From assembly GCF_022539665.2 (NCBI RefSeq), contig NC_081336.1, forward strand, positions 8,098,778 through 8,162,777: 64,000 nt of DNA, written 5' to 3'. The DNA is from Daphnia carinata. Its lineage: Eukaryota > Arthropoda > Branchiopoda > Diplostraca > Daphniidae. Below are positions 1-11,933 of this stretch, one piece after another. The translations under genes were made by a program, and so were the position numbers. Under the pieces are notes generated by a model that worked only from the letters and a program-made list of their open reading frames with translations, ran no database searches and was not told the DNA's origin. Position 1 is the stretch's first letter, and every line of letters starts with the position of its first letter.

Positions 1-765
1 ACTGAATTGAACTACGTCAAAAAGATTCAGATTTTTCATTTCAATCTTACGTTACAGTTGTGGCAAACGATCTTGATCCCCACCCAAAAATACAAGTTCA
101 CTGGAAAGTTGACGCTAAAATAATTGTCTTTAAAAAAAAATTAGTAAACATAATTTATTATTAATAAATTAGCCAACATAATTTTGTTGTTGTTAAATAC
201 GATAGTTCAAAAAAATTTCAGCGGAGGTTTAAAGAAATATCTACAGTTTTTCAGGTTTTCCCCTTTAATGTTTTTCTAGAAAGTGGAAGAACTGGTGACA
301 AAGCCTTAGGGGGTGTGTCTCATAGCTTCATTAACTTTTCCTGTGACTCTGTTTCAAGGTCTTTAAGGCTTCTTCAATTTTTCTTTCAAAGAAAGATGAT
401 TTCAAAAGTGGCAACGCTAGTACACACGCACTCCGTCAATAGAGACATCACCAACGTAACGAGTATCATCACGGTAGTGTCGTCTCTAGCTCGCCGAACG
501 AGCTGTGCTTTGGACAACATAAAATTAAGAAGGTTACATAGTGTATAGGGAAAGCGCAAACGTATCGTTTTTCAAGATGTTTCAAGTCCTAAAGCTACCA
601 TTAGATTGCCAAGTTCCTTACGTTCAATCGGTACCGTTGGATTATTTCTACTGGACCTACTAGTGGACGCAAAACTCTTATGTACAGGTGATCTAGCATT
701 GCCTATCAATTTCCAAAATCCCACCCTCATTATAGCAATAAAACTCTAGTCACATCAACCAAACA
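1..765. other. AT-rich sequence without a recognisable gene
   Basis: No coding exon, repeat or RNA gene could be supported here. The stretch precedes the damaged glycosyltransferase and would be expected to hold its missing N-terminal anchor and stem region, but no reading frame matching those parts can be followed. Confidence 0.5.
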
Positions 766-1733
766 TTCCTGACTTGAAGCAAGTGGAGAGGCAAATCCTT
801 GTTGAATTGAACTTCCGACAGGCCTGCTCGGTGGAGTCCCTCGCCCTGCACAATCCGAATCTAACTGTCAACGTACTTTTCGTCGCCAATCAGCAACAGT
901 GCTATCACTTTGTTGAAGCTAAGAGAAAAATACAGCAACATTCGACTTGTCAGCATCAGTTTAGACGAGTACGTTGCTGGAACTCTGCTAGAACATTGGT
1001 ATCACTGCACCGAATGGAAAAAAGGGCCATATCACGTCTCTCACTTGAGTGATGCTCTCCGTTTCCTGACACTATCAAAATATGGGGGCTATTATTTTGA
1101 TCTCGATGTGATAGTTGTGCAGCCAGTGACGTACTACCGTAACTTTGTCGGTGCCGCTGCTGATGGTCAATACGTCGCTAGTGGTGTGATTCACGCAGAC
1201 TTTGGGAATGCGGTCATCACTTTAGCAGTGAAAGAATTTGTCAGCAAATACAGGTTAGTCTAAAATCATACATGTGAACGAATCGCGTCCTCATGTATCA
1301 TTCTAAAATCGATATAAGAGAAACACAGCCAATTTTTTTTTCGACCGAATTTGCTTTCAATTTCAATATCCATTACAGATCAGATATATGGGGACATAAT
1401 GGACCTCATTTACTTTTACGCGTACTGAAAAACTGGTGCGAGGTTGAAAATCTGCAGTCGATGAACTACGTCACCTGCCGAGGATTCAATGTACTTCCTA
1501 AATCATCGTTTCAGCCTGTACATTATTCGAACGCCAAAGAATTTTTTGCCCAGCGATTGGCTAATGAGACGTTGGCAAAGCCCATCTGGCTCAAGTCGAA
1601 CGTTATCGGTGTGCACACCTACAATAATTTGAGCAAAAACCAGCCTATTCTCAAGAATTCTACACAGATCTACACCGCCCTGGCTAAAGATCATTGTCCT
1701 GGAATTTTTTCCGTTGCGCCTGACGTGTTTTAA
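766..1733 (+). pseudogene. Lactosylceramide alpha-1,4-galactosyltransferase (A4GALT) family, disrupted
   Basis: The family transfers galactose or N-acetylglucosamine in the Golgi and has a type II membrane anchor, a DXD sugar-nucleotide site and a C-terminal Gb3-synthase region. Seen here: RQACSVES followed by HNPNLTVNVLF (815-880), then EHWYHCTEW and SKYGGYYFDLD with the DLD metal site (985-1110), an intron at about 1253-1377 (GT..CAG), and an exon starting SDIWGHNGPHLLLR and ending in a stop at 1733. The frame changes between the SGEANPC and LNFRQAC parts (about 800-812) and again near 907-916, between ANQQQCYHF and LKLREKYSN. There is no room for introns at either place, and no signal anchor is found upstream. 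The second half is intact and well conserved, so the loss is recent or the breaks are sequence errors. Family call is strong; pseudogene status is likely. Confidence 0.72.
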
Positions 1734-3990
1734 CCTCCACCAGAAAGCCTCATGTTCATAAAGAACCTGCAGCAAAGTGCACAGGAAAAACAGAGGGCTA
1801 GTTGGTGAAAATGGAAATAAATTTAAAGTTTTGATTAGCGTTTGGGAAAAGTTCGTCCGTGGCTTGTGCAAGAGCAATACAAAATTCAAACAAACAGACG
1901 GTCGAAAAGCTCGTCCTCAGTGACAACGGTCACAATGGGTCGCATTAAGAGGTTATACAGATACTTTGGACGCCATGATAGCTGCTGTAGCATAAGCAGA
2001 CCAAGAACAGTTAAGACAACGCCTAGCAAATAACGCATACCAAAAGATTTTAAATAAATTCCTGTCTGAAACACCGATAGGCTGGGACAGCATTATTCCA
2101 ATACGTGGATTTTTCAAGCAATTGCCTGGTCAATCAAGAAAATCTCTAGGCCAATTTCGCCCAATCATAATAGCAATTTGCAAATAATCTTGCGTTTTGA
2201 AACGGATGCGGGAAAAAATTCTAGAAAAATTTGCCTACAAGCCAAGAGACCATCTAGTTTCTTTTTCAATTGGTTGACCATTGAAGTAGCCCACAGTACC
2301 AATTAAGAAATTCATTTCAAAAGAGAAATGAAGGTACTGCCAACACAATATGGAGCAAACTAGCTCCAGGAAAAATGAACAACAAATACACACTCCATGT
2401 TGTTCACCGTAATATAAAAATATAACACTACCACTAATGTTGTAGACAAAGACATTAGGTTTGACAATAGAAGTTTCCAAATGATGGGTTCCTACCTTAA
2501 GACAGAGTTGCTAGTAGCTAGTTGCCTGAAGAGTTGATATTATTTGAATCCCTTCATTTCTGGCAAGAAATGTTCAAGAGCAGCACATTTCTGATGGTTG
2601 CTTCCACAGTCTGAAGGGATATTAGGCTCATGCAGGATTCAGCAGTGTCCACTACAACAACATTAATATAGAATGAAGAATTTGGCCACTGAACTCGTTG
2701 TGCTAAAATTTGTGCAAATGTAACAGTTAGTGATAAAATTTGCTCATGTGTGTTTGAATCAAATCACCTGATATTTTTCACGTAGTTGCATCTGTTGCTT
2801 CAGGTTCTCAACAAACAAAAGTCAAAGATTTCACAACAGAACATTTCATACTAAACTTGCCTACAACTAAACTTGGACTACGAACTGAGCTGTGAATACT
2901 TATCTGGTTTCTTACCGTCAAGGTTCCATTTGATTACATTCCAATTCTTGTCCTGAATTTGTAGGCTGGTTTTCGGCGAAAAGTAAGACTAAATGAACAC
3001 AGTGATTTGGCATGTTTAAACGAATTAAAGACGATTATGAAACAAAGATTACCAAGTTCACGAAGAGATGGGAGTCTTCTGCCATACTTGAATAATTCTC
3101 TGGTGGTCATTGCCATTTGAGGCCAGTTACCATGGAGATACGAGCCTTTTGACCTTCACGCAAATGATACAAACTTTGGAATTATGCGCTTAAGACAAGA
3201 CCTTCAATAGCAAAAAAAGACTTGCGACGTCAGCAGAGATATGCAGTAATCTATCATTCTGCAAGAATTTAATTTCGAATATTTAAAGGAAGGACCATTC
3301 AGATTCTGGTACGCGAATGATGCCAAAATAGCCAGTCTGTAGCGAAATCTAAAAATAAAATAACATTTAATTAGATAATTATAGATGGGTAGTAGGCTAC
3401 GCAACGTAAACATAAAAACTAAATATTCCTTTGTAAAACTTTAGGCTTTTCACATGGATATTTGAATTCGAATCACCAGCATGGAACCGCTTCATAAGTC
3501 TTCAGTTCTTGCAATCTGTAGGGTCAAAATAGAAAGAATAATCGTAAAAAAACATAATACAATAATCAAAATTTATGCGATTGTGATTAACTTAAGGACT
3601 TCACAACAGGACAGATCGGTCCATTTCACAGCAGGATTTCTCACACGCATGAATCCGTATTTCAAACTGACAAGCGAAATGTACGAGGCAAGGTCAGTGT
3701 CTAGGTCAGTGAACTACAGAGTGGCATTGCACTTTTACCAACCTAAACGCGGTGCACAAGACGGACATATTATTGTTGGTTTGCATGCGAATAAAAATAT
3801 TTATGGATGTGATTGAAAACAAATGCGTAGCTTCCCCCTCGTAGAAGTGACAATGACGGAAGACGAAACAAAAAAAGTTTGCTAAATAGCAGGTGAGAAA
3901 ACCAGCACTGAGTAGTCTTGTTTGCAGTCAATGCAGATCGTTGAACCTATTTCATATTCATTACAATGGAACTGCAACTGACATTTTTTT
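1734..3990. other. Intergenic region, no supported gene
   Basis: About 2.2 kb with only short reading frames. A minus-strand frame at about 2040-1886 starts with a hydrophobic segment (MRYLLGVVLTVLGLLML) that looks like a type II anchor, but no following exon is seen. From about 3840 the sequence becomes homologous to the regions upstream of genes B and C, which marks the start of the first collagen tandem unit. Confidence 0.5.
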
Positions 3991-4061
3991 TTTGGCCCAT
4001 GTGACTGTTTCCTGGCCATGATAACGCTTATGAATATGAAAATTGTCTGATAATGTAATTA

Positions 4062-4076
4062 ATCCGTCATCGTCAA
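4062..4076 (+). promoter_or_regulatory. Shared upstream element of collagen-like gene A
   Basis: ATCCGTCATCGTCAA, about 270 bases before the TATA box of gene A. The same word, exact or with one to three changes, lies upstream of all six collagen-like genes in the window. Function is inferred from conservation only. Confidence 0.6.
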
Positions 4077-4344
4077 CAAAATGTCTTTTCATTTTTTGTT
4101 TTGCAAAGGATATGGTTGTGTTGCCCTTGAGACGCACCCAATAGCTTTGTATGCAAATGTGGCTCACGTAGCAGAAAAAAAAAGACAAGCACGGTATGAT
4201 TCATTACAGGCAAAACAGTAGCGATGAAGAATAAACACAAGATATGTTGGAAGTGTTTTCTTACCTGAATGAAAGAAGCACTGCCGTCATGTACCGGAGT
4301 TAATCAGCCACTGCATAAGCACCTTCAAAACAGAAACAGAGAAG

Positions 4345-4352
4345 TATAAAAA
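4345..4352 (+). promoter_or_regulatory. TATA box of collagen-like gene A
   Basis: TATAAAAA, 53 bases before the start codon, in a context (AGAAGTATAAAAAGAGCTG) nearly the same as that of gene B. Confidence 0.8.
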
Positions 4353-4397
4353 GAGCTGAACATCGAGAAGAAAAGCAGAGATCTACCAGCAAGCAAC

Positions 4398-5309
4398 ATG
4401 TTCTCTTCTTTTCTTTTCTGCAGTTGTTTCATCGCCTTCTTGTCCATCGGCTCCAGTAGCCAGGGTCCAGTAGACTACACCCCGTATTCCACCTTGTTGG
4501 CCCTTCTGACCGGAAATGCCGACCCATCAGCTGTTGAAAGCCCATACATGAGAAGACTTTCATCGCCAGGTAATTTGAATTCATCCAATTTAGTTATCGT
4601 TGGTTATGAGTCGAAATTTTGGGATTCAAAACACCAGACGATAACTTGTATCACTGCAAAATTATAAAGATAATTCCTGTTAACTTTCATACAAAAAAAA
4701 ATAATTAAGCATTGTTTTGGCATTTCAGCACGGCTTTACCATGCCAAACCTATTGCTGATTACTCCTCGTATTACCCAGTGTATCCGCCACAACCATATC
4801 CCGAAATGTTTCGCCAACAAGTATTCGATCGAAGATTCCATCCGGAAGACTCAGACGCTCAATTCTTCCGCTCTGATTCTGATTCTCGTTTCCTTGGATT
4901 GAAAGCCAATGCATTAAATGGGTTGCTTACATCCTTGCGAGGACCACCTGGTAAAGCGTCCGTTATTCAATGTCTTTGAGGATCCAAAAAATAAAAGCGG
5001 TAATTTTACGTTATCATTCTTTGTTTTGTTGTAGGTCCCCCTGGTCCTCCAGCTCCGGCACCAATTCCAGCAGGTCCCCCAGGTCCCCCAGGCCCCCCAG
5101 GCCCTCCTGGTCCTGATGGCGCTCCTGGCCCTGATGGTGCTCCTGGTCCCGATGGTGCTACTGGCCCCGATGGCGCTCAAGGCCCCGATGGTAATCCAGG
5201 TCCTGACGGTAATCCTGGTCCTGATGGTAATCCCGGTCCTGACGGTAACCCCGGCCCCGATGGTAATCCCGGTCCTGATGGTGCTCCCGCACCAGCAGCT
5301 AGAGGTTAA
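4398..5309 (+). CDS. Secreted short-chain collagen-like protein A
   Basis: Exons 4398-4569, 4729-4950 and 5035-5309 give a 222-residue protein. It starts with a signal peptide ([21 protein letters not shown]), followed by the family motif [13 protein letters not shown] and a Tyr/Pro-rich spacer ([14 protein letters not shown]). Next come RFLGLKAN and [10 protein letters not shown], then about two dozen Gly-X-Y triplets, mostly [12 protein letters not shown] and GPD-GNP. Both introns interrupt codons after the first base. The chain is far too short for a fibrillar collagen and lacks a C-propeptide, so an extracellular or cuticle-associated trimer is the reasonable guess. Function is not known. 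It belongs to tandem unit 1 of 3. A polyadenylation signal AATAAA lies at 5425-5430. Gene symbol unknown. Confidence 0.88.
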
Positions 5310-5430
5310 AATGATCCAAAATATTTTCAGAAACGTTGTGGTTAACTTAGACTGGTAATAAGGCGCCATGGTTGGGTTATGGAATATCTGTTAAGATGTT
5401 AAAAGGGATTAATGAACCAATATGAATAAA

Positions 5431-7425
5431 TTTCAATTGTGGTCAAAGATGAAGTTGTAATGTTTCAATATTTACCAATACACGATATAACGCAACCTCT
5501 TCTGCAGCTGATTGTTAGTCACATACCAATACTGGGTCCGGTAAATGAAACTGCTGTTCATGATGATATGCAGCACAACATCGACGTTCGATGCAGCCGA
5601 TTGTACGACAATGATCCTTTTCTATTACGTTTACTCCGTCTGCTGGGAATAAATAGAATCTTATTAGCAACGATTAGGGATACTGTCTACACAGTTCAAT
5701 CGTTTGCAAGGAATTTAGAAGTCATGCAAAATCTTGATAATGGGAAGAGGGAAAAACAAAACGACGTGCCAAAGATATAAGCCTAACTTTACGTTAGGAA
5801 GCTTAGATTAACGCTTAGATTAACGCTTAAAGCTAGAAAAAAGTTTTCAGCACAGAATTACGAAATAGTTCTCATCAAGAAGTGAACATTCAACGTCTAC
5901 GGTATGCGACATTCAAACAATTTCAGTCTCACTCTACCTGGCGTAAGCGTGTCGAACTTGGATTCATTACGTCACGCAGTTTTATGACCAAACTACTTTC
6001 TGATTATGCAAAAATTGCATTTTTGCACTAAAAACAACTTGTGAGGGATCAACTGTCTACGATCTCGCTTTTAAAGAGCATAAGAGAATGAACTGCGAAT
6101 ATGTAAGGGTCAATAAACCATCTGGATATAGATCAACTGAAATTCATGCAAATGTTGTCGTTTGATCGATCATCCCCAAGGTAATAACCTGCTTACGATT
6201 TATCTTTGCTTTTGTTGTGGCTATTTTTTACCATCAGTCTTGTTTTTTGTTGTGGCAAAAGGGAGAAGGGGCAGCCCTTCTAGTTGTTGTCTGGCGGCTT
6301 TTTTCATCTGAGCGATGTGATGGATTACCCTATAAGCAGACGTTGATTTCTCCTCTTTTCAGCAAGGCCAATATCCAAAATCTCTTGAATGAAAAACTAA
6401 TGCGATAGGAGGAGGAAGGCGGTACCGTTTCCTTGGCACTAATGCATTCATTAATAAATTAGATCATTACCTTAGAAACATTTGCCATGTCGCACCTGTC
6501 ATGCGTATCGCTGTTTCACTAGTTTTCAATTCTTGCAACTCTTTCTTGGCAGGAGAAACTGCCGCCATATCTTCAACAGCATATGAAATAGAGGAATCAT
6601 GACTAACAAAAAAAAATAATAAATAAATAAAGATAATTGACTGCTTTGTTTTAAATAGTTAATTACCATTCAAAAGCACTTCATTTTAAAAAATTGGCTT
6701 GATTGTGGAATCATATACTGAATTTTTTTGCGTAGTTAACTTGCCAAGATTTTCTCTTAACAAGATTGCTAGTTGACCGGAGCCTATATCCACATGGGGG
6801 GTCGTTTTCCTGCAATCGTTGCCAAATACGGCAAATTGCCAGACAGAAAGAAAACATTTGATCTTTACTGGACAAGTAAATGAAATACGAAAACCTCAGA
6901 CGAAACACAAGGCCTTCGGTAGTCAAGACTGACGGAATATTTGGATGTTTGGTGTAATCCATCAGTTCGTCATTGCCAAGGATGTTTGTTGAAGGTGTGT
7001 CATATTATTCGTTGGTCTTTCATCACGTACTACATGGCTGTTGTTTTCTACATCAGATTTGAATGGAAACTGTTATAAGACGGTAGAAATAACTAAAATC
7101 AGAATTGTTTTAAGTAAAACAAGTTAAAAAATAACAAAAGAGAGATGGAAAATAATTAAAAATGAGTAAACTCACGTATGATTTGTGTAGTGCTGTTTTC
7201 CCCGTTGACATGGCAACGCAGGAAGACGAAGAAAAAAAAAACTAATTTCCAAATAAAAGGTGAGAAAACAGCACTTAGTCACATCTTCTTCCACAGGTTT
7301 TCAATTTTTCCCCACATAGATTGCAATGGAGAGGTACCTAAAATTATTCGTAACGTCCATGTGGCTGTTGGTGAATTCATGCACTACTCAAGTACTTATG
7401 AATATTCAAATTGCCTATGGTGTGG
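5431..7425. other. Spacer between tandem collagen units A and B
   Basis: No gene can be supported. An open frame of 113 codons at 5439-5780 directly follows gene A but has no recognisable features. The segment around 6330-6368, with CTATAAGCAGACGTTGATT, recurs at about 10179-10217. This shows that the spacer was duplicated with the genes. Confidence 0.5.
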
Positions 7426-7440
7426 ATCCGTCAGCGTTAA
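7426..7440 (+). promoter_or_regulatory. Shared upstream element of collagen-like gene B
   Basis: ATCCGTCAGCGTTAA, two changes from the copy upstream of gene A, about 290 bases before the TATA box of gene B. Confidence 0.55.
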
Positions 7441-7728
7441 CGAATGTCTAAATTGTTTTTTTTTCTAACAGCAGAGAAGGGAAACCATAGTGCTGTCCTT
7501 GAACCTCACCCGCTAGCTTTGCATGCATCAATTGGTACAGACGGTGCGGGAACGCATGGTGCATTGCGTGCCAACCAATGGCTAAGAAGAAAAAATGGGA
7601 AAAATGTTTAAATTATAAGGGCATTCTCACCTGAACGACGCTGGCTGTGTCCTTATGTGTCATCGGTGTTTGCCCATGTTAAGCCACTGCATAAACTAAA
7701 ACAGCTTTTTGAAACAGAAACGGAGAAG

Positions 7729-7737
7729 TATAAAAGG
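7729..7737 (+). promoter_or_regulatory. TATA box of collagen-like gene B
   Basis: TATAAAAGG, 53 bases before the start codon of gene B. Confidence 0.8.
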
Positions 7738-7781
7738 AGCTGCAAGTCGAGAAGAAAGGCAGAGATCTACCAGCAAGCAAC

Positions 7782-8700
7782 ATGTTCTCTTCTTTGCTTT
7801 TCTGCAGTTGTTTCATCGCCTTCCTGTCCGTCGGCTCCAGCAGCCAGGATCAAGTAGACTACACTCCATATTCCACCCTGTTGGCCCTTCTCACCGGAAA
7901 TGCCGATCCATCGGCTGTTGAAAGCCCATACATAAGAAGACTTCCATCGCCAGGTAAGTTGATTTCATCCGTTTTATTTATGATTGGTTATGAGTTGAAA
8001 TTAGCAATTTCACAATGCTAGACCATAACTTGCACGATTTCCGAATTCTAAGATAATTCCTGCAATCATCCAACAACGAAAAAATAATTAAGCCTTGTTT
8101 TGGCATTTCAGTACGACCTTACTATACCAAACCTGTCGCTGATTATTCCTCGTATTACCCAGTGTATCCGCCGCAACCATACCCTGAAATGTTTCGCCAA
8201 CAACTATTCGAACGAAGGTTTCATCCGGAAGACCCAGAAGCTCAATTCTTACGCTCTGATTCGGATTCTCGTTTTCTCGGATTGAAAGCCAATGCAATAA
8301 AAGGATTGCTTACATCCTTGCGAGGACCACCTGGTAAATAGATCGTTATTCAATTTCTTTGATATCCCAAAAAGAAAAGCGATAATTTTACGTTATCATT
8401 CTTTGTTTTGTTGTAGGTCCCCCTGGTCCTCCAGCTCCGGCACCAATTCCAGCAGGTCCAGCAGGTCCCCCAGGTCCCCCAGGCCCTCCTGGTCCTGATG
8501 GCGCTCCTGGCCCTGATGGTGCTCCTGGTCCCGATGGTGCTACTGGCCCCGATGGCGCTCAAGGACCCGATGGTAATCCAGGTCCTGACGGCAATCCTGG
8601 TCCTGATGGTAATCCCGGTCCTGACGGTAACCCCGGCCCCGATGGTAATCCCGGTCCTGATGGTGCTCCCGCACCAGCACTGACAGCAGTTAGAGTTTAA
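7782..8700 (+). CDS. Secreted short-chain collagen-like protein B
   Basis: Exons 7782-7953, 8112-8333 and 8417-8700 encode 225 residues. Layout is as in gene A: signal peptide [34 protein letters not shown], Tyr/Pro spacer, [22 protein letters not shown], then Gly-X-Y repeats rich in GPDGAP and GPDGNP. It ends in ALTAVRV rather than AARG. From about 7756 to 8700, exons and both introns are nearly identical to gene C, while promoter and 3' flank are clearly more diverged. AATAAA at 8867-8872 probably ends the transcript. Extracellular structural role is inferred from the signal peptide and repeats. Confidence 0.88.
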
Positions 8701-8872
8701 AATGTCTAAAGTCTTCCTAAGAACTTTGCAGTTAACTAACAACGGTAATGGGGCGGCCTGGTTAGGTTATGGAATTTCTGTTAAGATATTAAAAGGGACA
8801 AGTGAACCAATATTAGTCAACTTCAATTTTTATCGAACATGAAGTTGTAACTTTTCAGTATTTACCAATAAA

Positions 8873-11590
8873 CGATGTCAAACAACATGTTCTGCAGCTG
8901 ATTGTTCTTCACACTCTCCCTACAAGTTACATAGTGTTTTTTTTTTTTTCAATTTTACAAATCTAAGAATCGGTTGGTAGGATAAAAAAAAAAGTTCTAT
9001 CCACAATATTTCCATTTCTAACAGTCCACTCTGGATTGAAGTTGAGCAATGACAGTGATCTGAAAAAAAAAAGAAAAATAGCGTTATTAAATATAAAGAT
9101 GAATTAAAAATCAAATGCTTCGTAACGTTCACGTCTTGGTTTATAAAGATGTGGGATGAATTGAAACTCTGAGTGTAAACAGAAGCCACTTTACAATGCA
9201 TTATTGATTAAGCGGAAGTCTTTATCTATGGACACGCTTCTAACTCATGCTGGGCATAAACCGATCTAAAACGACCAATTTACAGCAAACTAGTATTCTG
9301 AATTCAAGGGTTCACTGATGGACAAAGCTTTAAAACCCAAGACAAATAATAATAAAAATTAAAGCTTTATTTAAAAAATAAAGCTTTAAATAGCAGTGTT
9401 TGAATTGATTTTAAATTTAATTTAATGAAACACAGGGCACTATTAGCCGTAAATTCTGCAGCAAAGTAAGAATTAAGAAAACTGAAAAAAGTTCAACCCG
9501 TTGCAAAAAAAAAAAAAAAAAAAAATCCAGCAGACGTCCGTTGGTAAGAAAATTGCAAAAAGGAAAAAAGAAACTAAGAAGGCTTTCTGTTTTTTACACT
9601 TGCTACGGACTTTAATGAGACGTTAGCAAGCTTGTTTTACCAATCAAAACTGGATATAAGCTTTCAGCACAAACAAGTGTTTCTCATCAAGAGCGTTGAA
9701 CTTTTACTATACAGTGACCTTTTAAAATTTCAAATCAAACCTTGTTGTGCTCACGCTACCTAGAGTAAACGTAAAATGCTTGGTGTCGTAACTTCATGCC
9801 CTTTTTCAATGACTAATAACTAACGTTCAAAAATTAAATATAACTAATTTTTGATTATGTAAGAATTAGCTAAAAACAAAATGTGAGCAGTTGTCAAGGA
9901 TCTCGCTATTGGAGAGCGTGAAAGCCTATTCGAGAAAATGTAAGGGTCAATATACTATCTGAAAATGGATTAACTGAGCTTCGTGCAAATGTTGCCGTTT
10001 GATCGATCATTCGTGCCAAGGTAATAATCGGTTCAGGATTTACCTTTGCTTTTGTTGCCAATCGTATTTTTTTACCATCAGTTTTTTTGTTTTTTTTGTT
10101 TTGTTATGGTAAACGGGAAGCTATCCTGGTTGTTGTCTGGCGGGTTATTCAATCTGAGTGATATGATGGATTATCCTATAAGCAGACGTTGATTTCTCCT
10201 CTTTCAGCAAGGTCAGCATGCAAAAACTTTTGAAGAAGTAGACACTGAAGCGGTAGGAGAAGGAAGGTGTTACCGTTTCCTTGGCACTAAATTGCAATAA
10301 TGAAGAGATTACTGTATAAGATCGTCGATTTAAAAGTATTAGTCATTTCGCACCTATTATCTTTTTCGATGATGTGTTGATTTTAAAAAATGTGTGTAGC
10401 TATATTTGTTGGCAGGAAAAACTACCGCTATGCCCGCAGCACACGAAATACCTTCGCAAACAAAACAAGAACACAAAGATTAGTTATTTCAATGTTTTAC
10501 TCAAGTTAATAATTACTATGCAAGATATCTTTAAAATTCAGGCTTCATCTTAGAGGAATCAATGTCAAATAACCGAGATTTTGAAATGCCAGTCCCTTTT
10601 TCTGCAAGGGCTCTCGTTGTTAGAGGTGATACACTTCGTTAGCGAATTTTCAAATGTTTTCATTTACTACCAATTTCACCTCGCACATAAATTGCCATTT
10701 CATCCATCCCGGTGATATTAAGATTTAAGTTGGTTGTATCTGAATAAGCAGAATAGCGAAACGTCGATTATTTCATAAAATGGGAATACTCGTTAACAAA
10801 GTAGTCCCTGGACTGTGCTACAAAGAACTGATTTTAATATTTTCTGATTTGAAATTTACCTTTCTTATTTTTTTTCAACCAAGTTAACCAGCTGGCTTCC
10901 ATGTCATGACTAAGTTTTTCCAGACATGGGATATCGTTTCACTGCAATCATTGACATCTGCGGGAAATTGAAAATAACAAATTAATAAATAAATTAGGTA
11001 AAACCGTTTTCGATCAATACTCGGCAAGGACTCGTAAATGGGTTTCGAAAACGTCCAGTAAGAAACAATGCTTTGGTAGCCAAGACAGGCGAGGCATGTG
11101 GATGTTTAGAGTGATCCATCATTTCGTCATTGCCAAGGATGTTTGTTGTAGGTGTGCCATACTATTTGTTGGTCTTTCGTCACGTACCCTTACAGCAATT
11201 GCACCTTTTTCCTGAATTATATGGCTAACTTCCCAAATACGTTAGATATACCTAAAAGTACGAGTCCGTTCATAGAACAAGTAAAATCAAAACGAAAACA
11301 ATGTAAAAAAAAAATCATGTAAAAAAAATTTATGAAATAAGCTAACATACCTGAATGTGCGGATTGCAGTTTTCCCATTTGAAGTGACAATGACGGAAGA
11401 CGTGGAAAAAATATGATTTTTAAATAGTAGGTGAGAAAAGCGCACTTGGTAGCATCTTCCTTGGAGCCAAATCCGTTCTCTAACCTTTTCCCTATTCATT
11501 ACAACGGAAGAGTAACTGACATTTTTTATTAAGTTCATGTGACTACGGTGAATCCATGCAGTACTTGTGAATATAAAGATTCCTGTGGCG
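8873..11590. other. Spacer between tandem collagen units B and C
   Basis: About 2.7 kb without a supportable gene. It holds a poly-A run near 9507-9525 and segments homologous to the A-B spacer, including CTATAAGCAGACGTTGATT near 10179 and a block near 11391-11450 that matches 3848 and 7204. Confidence 0.5.
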
Positions 11591-11593
11591 CAG

Positions 11594-11608
11594 ATCCGTC
11601 ATCGTCAA
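11594..11608 (+). promoter_or_regulatory. Shared upstream element of collagen-like gene C
   Basis: ATCCGTCATCGTCAA, identical to the copy before gene A, about 272 bases before the TATA box of gene C. Confidence 0.6.
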
Positions 11609-11879
11609 CGGCCGTCTATACATTTCTTCTCCTATGGAATGGGAGAGTAGTGTTGCCCTTGAACCGCACCCAATAGCTTTCAATGTAAAAGTCGGTTCAT
11701 TCGGTACAAAAAAGAAAAAAGAAAAAAAAATACTTTACAATTCGTTACAGGTTAACCAGTAGCAAGACAGACAAAAATTTGAATTATGTTAAAATCGCAG
11801 TGGTTACTGACCTGAACGAACTAGCAGTGTCCTTATGTGTCAGTGCTGCGTGCCAGTGTTGCCAACAGGGACGAGGAAG

Positions 11880-11888
11880 TATAAAAGG
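11880..11888 (+). promoter_or_regulatory. TATA box of collagen-like gene C
   Basis: TATAAAAGG, 54 bases before the start codon of gene C. Confidence 0.8.
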
Positions 11889-11933
11889 AGTTGCAAAATT
11901 GAAAGGAAAAGCAGAGATCTACCAACAAGCAAC

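Noticed and set aside
4914-5369. Long minus-strand frames opposite the collagen repeats (also at 8350-8742 and 12502-12894)
   Set aside because: They are antisense shadows of the Gly-X-Y repeat exons; the plus frames have signal peptides, splice sites and TATA boxes.
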